The notes: a model not told the origin generated them from the sequence alone. Shown: positions 7,587 through 16,103, counted from the first letter of the stretch. The stretch: DNA of 20,711 bases from Fimbriimonadaceae bacterium (GCA_019694835.1 JAIBBE010000114.1:1-20711), one strand, 5' to 3'. Program-made: numbers and translations.

Positions 7587-7737
7587 CCGCTGGCGTCCCG
7601 CCGGCAAACTCCCCTCTCCTGCGCCCGGAAGCCTCTGCTACCTCTCGTATGGTGGCGGAGGAGAGGGGTTGGGGGAGAGGTGCTTCGCCAAACCCGCGAA
7701 AGGGACGAGTGCGGTGCCGGCGGGACGCCAGCGGTAC
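7584..7737. repeat. 154-bp element with 22-bp perfect terminal inverted repeats
   Basis: The arms are 7584-7605 and 7716-7737 and are exact reverse complements, each ending in GTAC on the outside. Inside lies a second, shorter inverted repeat that pairs CTCCCCTCTCCTGCGCC (from about 7608) with GGCGGAGGAGAGGGG (about 7656-7670). The structure resembles a non-autonomous palindromic or MITE-like repeat, and it lies between the biotin carboxylase stop and the NurA-like start. No target duplication is evident at the flanks. No biotin carrier protein is encoded here. Confidence 0.75.
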
Positions 7738-7743
7738 AGCAAT

Positions 7744-9237
7744 CTAGGACGGTCGGAGAACCCGCCAGCCATCACTCGCGCTCCACGCCCCAACCTCTAC
7801 GGATGCCTCGGGCCGAGCGGCCAACGCGACCGCCCACTCCGCAATAACCCCAACCTCATTCGGAATCTCGACCGGTGGCACCCAGTCCGCAAACTCCCGC
7901 CCCAGGAACCCCGTATCAAAGTCCCCAACCACAAACGAAGGGTGCCGAAGCACCTCCAGCAGATAGGCGATGTTCGTCTTCACCCCCAAAATGTGGAAGT
8001 CCTCCAGCGCCGCGCACAGGCGATTGACCGCCGTCGCCCGATCGGGGCCGCAGGCGATGACCTTGGCGATCAGGCTGTCGTAGAAGCGCGAAATCTCGCC
8101 GCCGGGGCCAAAGCCGGTGTCAACGCGGACGCCGGGTGCGTGCGGCTCGGCCCAGGCCAGGATCGCGCCGGTGCTCGGAAGGAAGCCGCGCGCGGGATCT
8201 TCGGCGACGATGCGGGCTTCGATCGCATGACCCAGGGGACGGTCCGGGAGGTCGGGGAGGACTTCGCCCAGGCATGCCCCGTCCGCGATGCGAAGCTGAG
8301 CTTGAACTAAATCGACTCCCGAAACCAATTCCGTCACCGGATGCTCGACCTGCAGACGCGCATTGACTTCAAGGAAATAGAACGCCCCCGTCGCTTCGTC
8401 GACCATGAATTCGACCGTTCCAGCATTCTCGTACCCGGCCGCGACCGCAAGCCGAACCGAAGCCTCACGCATCTGCTCCCAAAGCACGTGATTGCGGGCG
8501 ATGGCGGGAGACGGTGACTCTTCGATCAGCTTCTGGTGGCGTCGCTGGATGCTGCACTCGCGCTCATACAATGCCACCGCCTCGCCCTGGGCGGCAAGGA
8601 TTTGAACCTCGACGTGTCGAGGGCGTTCGATGAGCTTTTCGACCATCATTGCGCCGTCCCCAAAGCCCTTGAGCGCCTCGTCGGACGCAATCGCGAGTTC
8701 TTGGTCAAAGTCGTCCATCGACCGAACGATCCGCATTCCGCGACCACCGCCGCCAGCGCTCGCCTTGAGCATGATTGGGAAGCCGATGGTCTTGGCGGCG
8801 TCCCGAAGTTGCTCGTGAGAAGCGCCGGTTTCAAAGAAACCAGGTGTCACCGGAACCCCAGCTTCGACCGCGAGCTTCTTGGCATCGATCTTCGCCCCTA
8901 GACGTCGCATTGCTTCTGGGCTTGGGCCGACAAAAATGATCCCGGCTTCGCGGCAGGCTTCGGCGAACTCAGCCCGCTCGGAGAGGAAGCCGTACCCCGG
9001 GTGAATCGCGTTTGCGCCCGTTGTCTGAGCGGCAAGCAAAATCGCCTCCATGCGAAGGTAGCTCGCGCTCGGTTCGGAGGGCCCGATTGGGACGGCTTCG
9101 TCGGCGAGGGCGACGTGCATCGACTTCGCGTCGGCTTCACTGTAAACCGCGACCGTCGCGATACCCATCTCTCGCGCGGCGCGAATGATGCGCACCGCGA
9201 TCTCGCCGCGATTGGCGATCAGGAGCTTCCGGATCAT
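7744..9237 (-). CDS. Biotin carboxylase subunit without carrier domain (methylcrotonyl-CoA carboxylase alpha-like)
   Basis: This 497-residue ATP-grasp enzyme carboxylates protein-bound biotin with ATP and bicarbonate. The N-terminal domain begins MIRKLLIANRGEIAVRIIRA. The glycine loop is at 161-167 (AGGGGRG), the catalytic stretch ERECSIQRRHQK at 225-236, and EVNARLQVEHPVTE at 290-303 carries the metal and bicarbonate residues. The C-terminal biotin carboxylase domain (about 335-445) is complete. The protein stops at about the point where acyl-CoA carboxylase alpha subunits continue into the linker and the AMKM biotin carrier domain, so it needs a carrier from elsewhere. It overlaps the hydratase gene as ATGA. 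Context favours the methylcrotonyl-CoA role, but it could also be the general accC. Confidence 0.88.
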   Translation of the reverse strand: MIRKLLIANRGEIAVRIIRAAREMGIATVAVYSEADAKSMHVALADEAVPIGPSEPSASYLRMEAILLAAQTTGANAIHPGYGFLSERAEFAEACREAGIIFVGPSPEAMRRLGAKIDAKKLAVEAGVPVTPGFFETGASHEQLRDAAKTIGFPIMLKASAGGGGRGMRIVRSMDDFDQELAIASDEALKGFGDGAMMVEKLIERPRHVEVQILAAQGEAVALYERECSIQRRHQKLIEESPSPAIARNHVLWEQMREASVRLAVAAGYENAGTVEFMVDEATGAFYFLEVNARLQVEHPVTELVSGVDLVQAQLRIADGACLGEVLPDLPDRPLGHAIEARIVAEDPARGFLPSTGAILAWAEPHAPGVRVDTGFGPGGEISRFYDSLIAKVIACGPDRATAVNRLCAALEDFHILGVKTNIAYLLEVLRHPSFVVGDFDTGFLGREFADWVPPVEIPNEVGVIAEWAVALAARPEASVEVGAWSASDGWRVLRPS

Positions 9238-9989
9238 CGCTCCACCACGAAGGCGGCCGGTCTCTTGTCGAGGAACGCTGCCACGCCTTCCCTGCCCTCG
9301 TCGGAAGCACGCCGCAGAGCAAGTCGCTTCGCCGTCTCTTCAATCGAAAGACTCCCATCTTGAACGAGGCGTTTGGCTTCATGAACGGACTCTGGTCCGT
9401 TGCGGAGGGTGCAATTAACTTTCTCTTCGACGACGGCTTCCAGGTTCTCGGGAGCCGCCGCCGCGTGGATCAAGCCCATCCTGAGCGCCGTGTCCGTCCC
9501 AAAGGCCTCGCCGGTGGCGAAGTATGCGCGGGCGTTGCCCTGACCGATCTTGGGGATGACGTATCGGGAAATCGTGGCCGGAATCAGTCCGAGGCGAACT
9601 TCGCTGAACGAGAACATCGTGCCCTCGGCTGCCACCGCGACGTCCGCCGCCGCCACTAGGCCACATCCGCCGCCAAACGCGGCACCATGAACCTGAGCGA
9701 TCGTCAAAGCACGGCAATTCGCGATCGCGTCGAAGAGCTTGGCAAGCCGAATCGCGTCCTCGATGTTCTGGTCTTCGGTGTACGAGGCCGCTTTGCGCAT
9801 CCACTGGAGGTCGCCACCCGCGCAGAAGGACTTGCCTTCCCCGCTGAGAACCACGACACGAACTTCCTTCGGCAGCGCGGCGAACTCGTCGGAGAGTTCG
9901 AGAATCAGTTCGTCGTTGAACGCATTGCGCACGTCTGGCCGGTTGAGGCGTATTCGGTGGACCGGCCCGTCGGTCTCCACGATGAGCAT
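9234..9989 (-). CDS. liuC: Methylglutaconyl-CoA hydratase-like enoyl-CoA hydratase
   Basis: A crotonase-fold enzyme of about 251 residues from the ATG at 9987-9989; a GTG at 10016 would add nine residues. The start chosen has CACAAT six bases upstream. The CoA and oxyanion-hole motifs are SFCAGGDLQWM (about 55-65) and GAAFGGGCG (about 102-110). The stretch FSEVRLGLIPATISRYV (about 128-144) is typical of methylglutaconyl-CoA hydratase (AUH/LiuC), which hydrates 3-methylglutaconyl-CoA to HMG-CoA. The biotin carboxylase gene follows with a 4-bp overlap, and the carboxylase beta gene is nearby on the other strand, which supports a leucine-degradation role over general fatty acid oxidation. Confidence 0.8.
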   Translation of the reverse strand: MLIVETDGPVHRIRLNRPDVRNAFNDELILELSDEFAALPKEVRVVVLSGEGKSFCAGGDLQWMRKAASYTEDQNIEDAIRLAKLFDAIANCRALTIAQVHGAAFGGGCGLVAAADVAVAAEGTMFSFSEVRLGLIPATISRYVIPKIGQGNARAYFATGEAFGTDTALRMGLIHAAAAPENLEAVVEEKVNCTLRNGPESVHEAKRLVQDGSLSIEETAKRLALRRASDEGREGVAAFLDKRPAAFVVER

Positions 9990-9995
9990 TTCCCC

Positions 9996-10001
9996 ATTGT
10001 G
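9996..10001 (-). promoter_or_regulatory. -10-like hexamer CACAAT of the hydratase gene
   Basis: CACAAT on the minus strand is followed by six bases (GGGGAA) and the ATG at 9987-9989. The same hexamer and spacing occur before the exported-protein gene at 12333. No -35 is obvious. Confidence 0.3.
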
Positions 10002-10035
10002 ATTGGTGTCCGCCACCGCGTGCCGGAAGCAGTGC

Positions 10036-10041
10036 CAAAAT
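10036..10041 (+). promoter_or_regulatory. -10-like hexamer CAAAAT of leuD
   Basis: CAAAAT is followed by six bases (GGCGAG) and the GTG start at 10048. It falls in the short divergent gap shared with the hydratase gene. No -35 is obvious. Confidence 0.3.
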
Positions 10042-10047
10042 GGCGAG

Positions 10048-10638
10048 GTGAGTGGCTTTCATACGCTGAAGGGACGGATTGCGGTTTACAACGAGGACAA
10101 TGTCGACACCGACCGGATCATCCCGGCCCGTTTCCTGTCGATGGTCACGCGTTCCGGCTATGGCGAACTCGCGTTCAAAGACGTGCGGGGCGAAGGCTTC
10201 CCCCTCGATCACCCCGACGCGGCTGGCGCGGAGATTCTCGTCGCGGGTACGAACTTTGGTTGCGGATCTTCACGTGAGCATGCCGTTTGGGCGATCCAGC
10301 AAGCGGGCTATCGCACCATCATCGCCCGGCGGACCGACACGTCTCCCGGCTACAGCGATATCTTTCGCCAAAACGCCGCCAACTGCGGATTGCTGCTCGT
10401 CGAACTCCCGGATGAAGACCACAGGCACCTGGTCGAAGCCGGTCACGGTGCCGAAGTCATCGTCGACCTGCCGAATCAGAAGGTGAAGGTCGACGGTCGC
10501 GAATTCTCGTTCGAGATTTCGGCGGCAACGAAGGAGCAGATGATGGCCGGTCTAGACTTGATCGGCACGACGATGGTCTACGAGCCTCAGATCGCGGCTT
10601 ACGAGGCGAACGACGCAACCTACGTGCCTCGGGCATAG
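10048..10638 (+). CDS. leuD: 3-isopropylmalate dehydratase small subunit
   Basis: LeuD is the swivel-domain subunit that, with LeuC, isomerises 2-isopropylmalate to 3-isopropylmalate in leucine biosynthesis. The GTG at 10048 gives 196 residues beginning [10 protein letters not shown], in line with the usual length near 200; an in-frame GTG at 10003 would add 15 residues without family support. [12 protein letters not shown] (19-30) and [15 protein letters not shown] (69-83) are hallmark motifs. A small insertion, RRTDTSPGY, precedes the [13 protein letters not shown] segment compared with common LeuD. No leuC is adjacent. The gene is divergent from the hydratase gene and 25 bp ahead of the carboxylase beta gene on the same strand. 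Confidence 0.93.
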   Translation: MSGFHTLKGRIAVYNEDNVDTDRIIPARFLSMVTRSGYGELAFKDVRGEGFPLDHPDAAGAEILVAGTNFGCGSSREHAVWAIQQAGYRTIIARRTDTSPGYSDIFRQNAANCGLLLVELPDEDHRHLVEAGHGAEVIVDLPNQKVKVDGREFSFEISAATKEQMMAGLDLIGTTMVYEPQIAAYEANDATYVPRA

Positions 10639-10650
10639 GTCGCTCGCCGG

Positions 10651-10656
10651 TATCAT
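10651..10656 (+). promoter_or_regulatory. -10 hexamer TATCAT of the carboxylase beta gene (leaderless type)
   Basis: TATCAT lies in the 25-bp gap after leuD and is followed by seven bases (CGGCACG) and the ATG at 10664. No Shine-Dalgarno or clear -35 is visible. It would allow the carboxylase gene to be transcribed separately from leuD. Confidence 0.45.
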
Positions 10657-10663
10657 CGGCACG

Positions 10664-12271
10664 ATGGAAACGATCGTCTCTCAGGTCCGACTCGACGACG
10701 AAGAGCACCGCGCGAATCGGGCGCTGATGGACGGCGTCATGGCCGAATACCGCCAGAAGATGGCGCACGCCATGGCGGGGGGCGGGGACGAGGTGGTTGC
10801 CAAGCACAAGAAGCGCGGCAAGCTGCTCGCCCGCGAACGCATCGACGAATTGGTCGATCCCGGTTCGCCGTTCCTCGAGTTCAGTACCCTCGCCGCGAAT
10901 GGCATGTATGACGGCGGTGCCCCGTGCGCGGGGATCGTGACCGGGATCGGGCGAATTCACAGACGCCAGTGCGTGATCGTCGCCAACGACGCGACCGTCA
11001 AAGGCGGCACCTACTTCCCTATCACCGTCAAGAAGCACCTCCGCGCGCAGGAAATAGCGCTGGAGAACCACCTGCCCTGCATCTACCTGGTGGACTCGGG
11101 CGGCGCGTTTCTGCCGCTGCAGAGCGAAGTCTTCCCCGACCGCGATCACTTTGGGCGAATCTTCTACAACCAAGCGGTGATGTCGTCGAAGGGCATCCCG
11201 CAGATTGCGTCGGTCATGGGTTCGTGCACGGCGGGTGGCGCGTACGTGCCCGCGATGAGCGACGAGGCGATCATTGTCAAGGGTCAAGGCACGATCTTCC
11301 TCGGCGGCCCTCCGCTCGTCAAAGCCGCCACCGGCGAGGAAGTCTCGGCGGAGGATCTGGGCGGGGCTGATGTCCACACCCGGCTGTCCGGTGTCGCCGA
11401 CCACATGGCCGAAGACGACCGCGACGCCCTCCAGATCGTCCGCAACATCGTCGAGAACCTCGGCCCGCTCGGCATCCGCGACCGCCACACCCTCGCCAAC
11501 GAAGACCCGATCTATCCGGTCGAAGACCTTTACTCGCTCATTCCGGCTGACTACAAACACCAGATGGCGATGCGCGAGATTCTGGCCCGAATCGTTGATG
11601 GCAGTCGGTTCCAGGAGTTCAAAGCCAAGTTCGGCACGACCCTGATCTGCGGCTTCGCCCGATTCCACGGCAACCTCGCCGGAGTCCTCGCGAACGACGG
11701 CATTCTGTTCAGCGAGTCGGCCCAGAAAGGCGCGCACTTCATCGAACTCTGCTGCCAGCGCAACATCCCGCTCGTCTTTCTCCAGAACATCGCTGGCTTC
11801 ATGGTCGGTCGTAAGTACGAAAACGAAGGCATCGCCAAGCACGGAGCGAAGCTCGTGACCGCCGTCTCGACCGCGAATGTGCCCAAGTTCACGGTGGTTG
11901 TCGGCGGCTCGTTTGGGGCGGGCAATTACGGCATGTGCGGCCGCGCCTACGGCCCCCGGCAGCTTTGGATGTGGCCCAACGCCCGCATCAGCGTCATGGG
12001 CGGCGAGCAAGCGGCGAACGTCTTGCTGACGGTGAAGATGGAGCAGCTAGCCGCGAAAGGCGCGACTATGACCCCCGACGAGCAAGCTGAGTTTAAGGCT
12101 CCGCACCTCGCCAAGTATGCCGAGGAAGGCTCGGCCTACTTCTCGACCGCACGGTTGTGGGACGACGGTGTGATCGACCCGGTCGACACGCGGCGGGTTC
12201 TTGCGCTGGGGATTGAGGCCGCGCAGAATGCCCCGATTCCGGAGCCGAGGTTTGGCGTGTTTAGGATGTAG
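10664..12271 (+). CDS. liuB: Methylcrotonyl-CoA carboxylase carboxyltransferase (beta) subunit
   Basis: A 535-residue carboxyltransferase of normal length. It transfers the carboxyl group from biotin to 3-methylcrotonyl-CoA, giving 3-methylglutaconyl-CoA in leucine and isovalerate breakdown. The crotonase-type N-terminal half holds [20 protein letters not shown] (111-130), which is characteristic of methylcrotonyl-CoA rather than propionyl-CoA carboxylases, followed by [12 protein letters not shown] (142-153) and [16 protein letters not shown] (186-201). The C-terminal half contains [15 protein letters not shown]. The partner alpha-like subunit is encoded on the opposite strand at 7744-9237, and the next enzyme of the pathway, the hydratase, is beside it. 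Confidence 0.92.
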   Translation: METIVSQVRLDDEEHRANRALMDGVMAEYRQKMAHAMAGGGDEVVAKHKKRGKLLARERIDELVDPGSPFLEFSTLAANGMYDGGAPCAGIVTGIGRIHRRQCVIVANDATVKGGTYFPITVKKHLRAQEIALENHLPCIYLVDSGGAFLPLQSEVFPDRDHFGRIFYNQAVMSSKGIPQIASVMGSCTAGGAYVPAMSDEAIIVKGQGTIFLGGPPLVKAATGEEVSAEDLGGADVHTRLSGVADHMAEDDRDALQIVRNIVENLGPLGIRDRHTLANEDPIYPVEDLYSLIPADYKHQMAMREILARIVDGSRFQEFKAKFGTTLICGFARFHGNLAGVLANDGILFSESAQKGAHFIELCCQRNIPLVFLQNIAGFMVGRKYENEGIAKHGAKLVTAVSTANVPKFTVVVGGSFGAGNYGMCGRAYGPRQLWMWPNARISVMGGEQAANVLLTVKMEQLAAKGATMTPDEQAEFKAPHLAKYAEEGSAYFSTARLWDDGVIDPVDTRRVLALGIEAAQNAPIPEPRFGVFRM

Positions 12272-12298
12272 CGTCACATCGATTCCGTAGGACGCGTA

Positions 12299-12326
12299 TT
12301 GATTCAAGGGCCTGATGGTCCACAAT
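12299..12326 (+). promoter_or_regulatory. Promoter of the exported-protein/recQ pair
   Basis: TTGATT (12299-12304) and CACAAT (12321-12326) are separated by 16 bp, a normal -35/-10 spacing. The -10 is followed by six bases and the ATG at 12333, so the transcript would be leaderless or nearly so. This is the best -35 seen among the candidate promoters in the window. Confidence 0.45.
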
Positions 12327-12332
12327 GAACCC

Positions 12333-13283
12333 ATGATCATTGCCGTCCTCGCACTAGCTCCCGTGGCCTACGGATTCAGTCCGGGCGTCAACCTCGATTA
12401 CGACGTGAACGTTCGCTTCGAAGGCTTCATTCCCGTCCTTGGCGGACAGGAAGGCAAGGTCGAAGTCGATATGGGGGTGAAGGTCGAGGGGCTGGAGAAG
12501 AAGGACGCCAACTTGCGTTCGTCGAGCGACATCAAGCGGTTCAAAATCTCCTTCAACGGCGCTGAGCTTCCCTTGACGCTGGACTCGATCAAGGACTACT
12601 TCCCCAAAAACACCATCGAGCTATCGCCCGCCGGCCAGATCGTCAAGACCGACGCGCCGGACCTGAAACTCCCGGTCCGCCTCCCCGGCCTCGACGCCAA
12701 GCGCTTCCCCGATATCACTTACCTGCCCCTCCAGTTCCCGGACAGCGAAATGGAAGTCGGCAAAACGTGGGAGTTCAAGAAGAACTTCGACGGCAGCGAT
12801 ATCACGTACACCTGTAAAGCCACCAAAGTCGACCCGAATTGGGTTGAGGTCGACATGACGATGGCCCAGAGCTACACGATCCTCGAGAACGAGAGCAAGG
12901 AAGTCGTCACCGACAAAAAGGACGCCATCGCCAGCGTGTCGACGACCCTTAAGGGCAGCGGGCGCGTGATCTTCGCCGGCAAGCGCGGCGTCGTGACCGC
13001 CTTCTCGGCTAGCGCCGACGCCGACAGTCGAGCGACCGATCTCAAGACCAAGCTCGAAACCCGACGCATGCTCAAGACGATCCTCGAGGTCAAGGTGAAG
13101 GAGCCGAAACAGGCCGCCGCGAAGAAACCCGAGAGCCTGGTCGAAGCTGCGCAGGGCTGGTGGGAGACGACCAAGACGACCACGATCAGCATGTGGAGTA
13201 AGGCGAAGGGCTACTGGTTCACCGCCAAGACGGCCCTTTCAAGCGCGCTTGCCGGACTCGGGATTCGCTGGCCGATTCCTTAG
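12333..13283 (+). CDS. Exported protein of unknown function
   Basis: I do not recognise this 316-residue protein. The ATG at 12333 begins a short signal-like peptide (MIIAVLALAPVAYG) with likely cleavage after AYG; it has no lipobox cysteine. The body is beta-rich with charged turns, and contains VGKTWEFKKNFDGSDITYTC at about 154-173, a pattern seen in several uncharacterised secreted beta proteins. After about residue 255 the character changes to a lysine- and tryptophan-rich, probably helical tail (GWWETTKT, MWSKAKGYWF). It ends seven bases before the recQ GTG start, so the two are probably co-transcribed, though a functional link is not evident. Confidence 0.7.
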   Translation: MIIAVLALAPVAYGFSPGVNLDYDVNVRFEGFIPVLGGQEGKVEVDMGVKVEGLEKKDANLRSSSDIKRFKISFNGAELPLTLDSIKDYFPKNTIELSPAGQIVKTDAPDLKLPVRLPGLDAKRFPDITYLPLQFPDSEMEVGKTWEFKKNFDGSDITYTCKATKVDPNWVEVDMTMAQSYTILENESKEVVTDKKDAIASVSTTLKGSGRVIFAGKRGVVTAFSASADADSRATDLKTKLETRRMLKTILEVKVKEPKQAAAKKPESLVEAAQGWWETTKTTTISMWSKAKGYWFTAKTALSSALAGLGIRWPIP

Positions 13284-13290
13284 CAACGCC

Positions 13291-15114
13291 GTGCAGGACA
13301 CCCTCTTCGTCGAGCCGACACCGGTTGGTGACTCCCCCGCCGCCACCCTGAAGGCGGTGTTTGGCTTCGATGCCTTCCGCCCGATGCAGGAAGAGATCAT
13401 CCAGGAGGTGATCGAGGGGCGCGATGCGTTCGTCTTGATGCCTACCGGCGGCGGCAAGTCGATCTGTTTTCAGCTTCCTGCACTGCATCGCGAAGGTGTA
13501 GCCGTCGTCGTGTCACCCCTAATCTCGCTCATGAAGGACCAGGTCGACGCCCTGCGCGCGAACGGCGTGAGCGCCGCGTTCTTCAACTCTTCTCTGAAAG
13601 CGGCCGAGGCTGCCTCAGTTCTGCAGGGCATGAAAGACGGTCGGCTGAAGCTGCTGTACGTCGCCCCCGAGCGGCTGATGAATGAGGACTTTCTTCGTCG
13701 CCTGGCCCAGATCCCGATCGCGCTCTTCGCCATCGACGAGGCGCACTGCGTCAGCCAATGGGGCCACGAGTTCCGGCCTGAATACGTGATGCTCGGGCGG
13801 CTCAAATCGCTCTTTCCCGGCATCCCTCGCATTGCCCTGACCGCGACTGCCGATCCGCAGACGCGGCTGGACATCCTGCAGCGACTGGAGTTCACCGAGG
13901 CCCGGACGTTCGTTTCCAGCTTCGACCGCCCGAACATTCGCTACATGGTCCAGGAGAAGGACAAGCCCTTCACGCAGCTGACGAGCTTCCTGCAGCGCGC
14001 TGACGGCGAGAGCGTGATCGTGTACTGCCTGAGTCGCAAACGGGTCGAAAGCGTCGCTGATCGGTTGGCCGACCTCGGTTTCTCGGTGAAGCCCTACCAT
14101 GCGGGCTTGCCCAGCGACGAGCGCATTCGCACCCAAGAGTCGTTCCTAAGAGACGACACCAAGATCATCGTCGCGACGGTGGCTTTCGGGATGGGAATCG
14201 ACAAGCCGAATGTGCGGGGCGTCGTCCACTACGACATGCCCAAGAACATCGAGGGCTACTACCAAGAAACCGGACGCGCCGGTCGCGACGGCTTGCCAAG
14301 CGAAGCGCTGCTCCTGTTTGGCCTGGGCGATGTGGTCTTCGCACGCAAGCTCATCAGCGGCATGCAGAACGAGGAGCAGCGGCGGATCGAGCTGCACAAA
14401 CTGGAGGCCATGGTCGGATTCGGCGAGGCGATTACATGTCGCCGCCAAGTCCTGCTGTCGTACTTCGGCGAGACGAGTGCGGGCAATTGCGGCAACTGCG
14501 ATGTCTGCTTAAACCCGCCCGCCCAGATCGACGCGACCGAGGACGCGATCAAGGCGCTGATGGCGGTTTACGAGGTCAAGCAGCAGTTCACCGCGCCGCA
14601 TGTTATCGACGTCCTGCGAGGGGCCGACACCTCGCGCCTCCGCTCGTTCGGCCACACGAAACTCCCTTCATACGGCTCCGGTGCCGACCATAGCTACGCC
14701 TACTGGGACAGCATCATCCGCCAACTCGTCCATCGCGGCTACATGGTCCAGGATATCGCCCAGAACTCGGCCCTCAAGCTCACGCCACTGTCCAAGGGCC
14801 CGCTTCGCGAGAACGCGTTGGTGATGCTCGCCAAGCCCCGCCTCGACGACGAGCCGCGCAAGAAGAAGGGCCGTCGCGAGGTTTCCGAACCGACCTACAC
14901 CCCGCTCTTCCGCGCTCTCCGGGCGCTGCGCAAGGAGCTGGCCGACGCCCAGGGAGTCCCGCCGTACGTCGTATTCTCCGACGCGACCCTGAAGGACATC
15001 GCCGACAAGAAGCCGACGAACACCAGCCAGTTCCTGGCGATCTCGGGAGTCGGCTACGCGAAGCTGGAGAAGTACGGCGAGGCATTTTTGGCGTGTGTGA
15101 AGCAGAACACCTGA
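13291..15114 (+). CDS. recQ: ATP-dependent DNA helicase RecQ
   Basis: RecQ unwinds DNA 3' to 5' in recombination and fork repair. The GTG at 13291 gives 607 residues; a TTG at 13249 inside the upstream gene would add 14. Motif I MPTGGGKSICFQLPAL (Walker A lysine near 56), motif II IDEAHCVSQWGHEFRPEY (near 148-165) and motif VI QETGRAGRDGLP (near 325) are intact. The RQC zinc site has cysteines near 383, 400, 403 and 406 (CRRQ...CGNCDVC). A C-terminal HRDC domain runs from about 540 (FRALRALRKELADAQGVPPY). The domain set matches E. coli RecQ. No Shine-Dalgarno is seen before the GTG, so translation is probably coupled to the preceding gene. The stop is 16 bp from a convergent gene. Confidence 0.95.
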   Translation: MQDTLFVEPTPVGDSPAATLKAVFGFDAFRPMQEEIIQEVIEGRDAFVLMPTGGGKSICFQLPALHREGVAVVVSPLISLMKDQVDALRANGVSAAFFNSSLKAAEAASVLQGMKDGRLKLLYVAPERLMNEDFLRRLAQIPIALFAIDEAHCVSQWGHEFRPEYVMLGRLKSLFPGIPRIALTATADPQTRLDILQRLEFTEARTFVSSFDRPNIRYMVQEKDKPFTQLTSFLQRADGESVIVYCLSRKRVESVADRLADLGFSVKPYHAGLPSDERIRTQESFLRDDTKIIVATVAFGMGIDKPNVRGVVHYDMPKNIEGYYQETGRAGRDGLPSEALLLFGLGDVVFARKLISGMQNEEQRRIELHKLEAMVGFGEAITCRRQVLLSYFGETSAGNCGNCDVCLNPPAQIDATEDAIKALMAVYEVKQQFTAPHVIDVLRGADTSRLRSFGHTKLPSYGSGADHSYAYWDSIIRQLVHRGYMVQDIAQNSALKLTPLSKGPLRENALVMLAKPRLDDEPRKKKGRREVSEPTYTPLFRALRALRKELADAQGVPPYVVFSDATLKDIADKKPTNTSQFLAISGVGYAKLEKYGEAFLACVKQNT

Positions 15115-15130
15115 CCTTCCCTCTGCGAAC

Positions 15131-15817
15131 TTATGGCACCGTCGTCACCGAAACCACCGCCGAGTAGGCGCCGACCGGATCGTCGCCGTCCAGATAGCGC
15201 ATGCGATAGCGGCGAACTTCCGGCTGACCGGCCACCAGCGGCCCGCGAGTGTCGACAAACGGGGAGAAACGGTCCGAACCGAGCGAGGTCCAAACCACCT
15301 CATCCGCCCGCTGGCCCTCGATGATCACGCCGTCAGAAGTCGACTTCACCCAATTCAGGCGCACTTCGCTGTTGGGTTGAGCGATGGCGGTAAAGGTCGG
15401 ATCGCCGAGCGGTGGGGGACCGGACGGGGGCTCGATGCCCAGGTCTTCGCCGATGGCGGTCGTGTAGCCAGCGGTGTTGCGAATCCGCTCGGCAAGGGCG
15501 ATGATGAGCGGGAAAATGCCGGCGACCGGCGTGATGACCGGCACCGGTCCATAGGAGGGCGCGGCTGGAAAAGCCCCAATCGGCGTGCCAATCGGGCCAT
15601 CGGCGAGAATCCGCTTCCACTCCGTGAGGTCTTGAGACACGGTCCGAATCTGGTCGGTTCGGTTGAGAGCCCACTGAAAAAGACCGAGGTAGCCCTGGAC
15701 CGCCGTCACATCCCCAGCGACAATTCCCGCCGTACCCACATACACGTTGAGCTTGAGGGCAAAATTCTGTAGCCAAAGCAATCGTTCGGCTTCGCGTTTC
15801 GGTAGCCAGGTAGGCAT
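15131..15817 (-). CDS. Protein of unknown function with C-terminal FnIII-like segment
   Basis: A 228-residue protein with no signal peptide. It starts MPTWLPKREAERLLWLQNFA, a tryptophan-rich helical N-terminus that I associate with a family of uncharacterised proteins in environmental bacteria. A helical first half is followed by a proline-rich linker (EPPSGPPPLGDP) and a beta-rich end in which EVRLNWVKSTSDGVIIEGQR resembles a fibronectin type III or purple-acid-phosphatase-like beta sandwich. A GGAGG Shine-Dalgarno on the minus strand (15829-15833) lies about 11 bases before the ATG. A 21-bp dyad array begins about 80 bp upstream of the start. The function is unknown. Confidence 0.65.
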   Translation of the reverse strand: MPTWLPKREAERLLWLQNFALKLNVYVGTAGIVAGDVTAVQGYLGLFQWALNRTDQIRTVSQDLTEWKRILADGPIGTPIGAFPAAPSYGPVPVITPVAGIFPLIIALAERIRNTAGYTTAIGEDLGIEPPSGPPPLGDPTFTAIAQPNSEVRLNWVKSTSDGVIIEGQRADEVVWTSLGSDRFSPFVDTRGPLVAGQPEVRRYRMRYLDGDDPVGAYSAVVSVTTVP

Positions 15818-15898
15818 AAAGTTTCGTTCCTCCGGTCGTTTTTGCGCGCTGGAGTGAGTCCGAAACGCGCGTTAGCGCGATGTTACCGCTCGCCTGCG

Positions 15899-16103
15899 GC
15901 TCAATTGCACCTGCAAGAGCCTTGGGTCCACGTGGAAATGCCTCTGGTCCATCTGACAAAACCTCTGGTCCACGTGGAAAAACCTCAGGTGCGCCTGACA
16001 AAACCTCTCGTCCACGTGGAAATGCCTCAGGTGCGCCTGACAAAACCTCTCGTCCACGTGGAAAAACCTCAGGTGCGCCTGACAAAACCTCTCGTCCACG
16101 TCC
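15899..16103. repeat. Array of alternating 21-bp dyad repeats
   Basis: Units start every 21 bp from 15899. Type A contains the palindrome TCCACGTGGA (units at 15920, 15962, 16004, 16046 and a partial unit at 16088). Type B contains TCAGGTGCGCCTGA (15983, 16025, 16067, with degenerate versions at 15899 and 15941). They alternate A-B, giving a 42-bp composite. Each dyad is followed by an A-rich run and CCTC. The period equals two helical turns, so the dyads face the same side of DNA. All forward frames stay open because 21 is a multiple of three and the unit has no stop; I do not regard it as coding. It lies upstream of the unknown gene at 15131-15817. Confidence 0.85.

Noticed and set aside
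7600..7743. A separate biotin carrier protein encoded after the biotin carboxylase gene
   Set aside because: The interval is a palindromic repeat element, and none of its frames contains an AMKM-like biotinylation motif.
7578..7745. Target-site duplication flanking the 154-bp inverted-repeat element
   Set aside because: CTAG occurs on both sides, but at different distances from the element ends, so it is not a convincing duplication.
10457..12010. 517-residue minus-strand frame opposite the carboxylase beta gene
   Set aside because: It is an antisense shadow of a clearly recognised gene in GC-rich DNA and has a low-complexity, Arg/Asp-rich composition.
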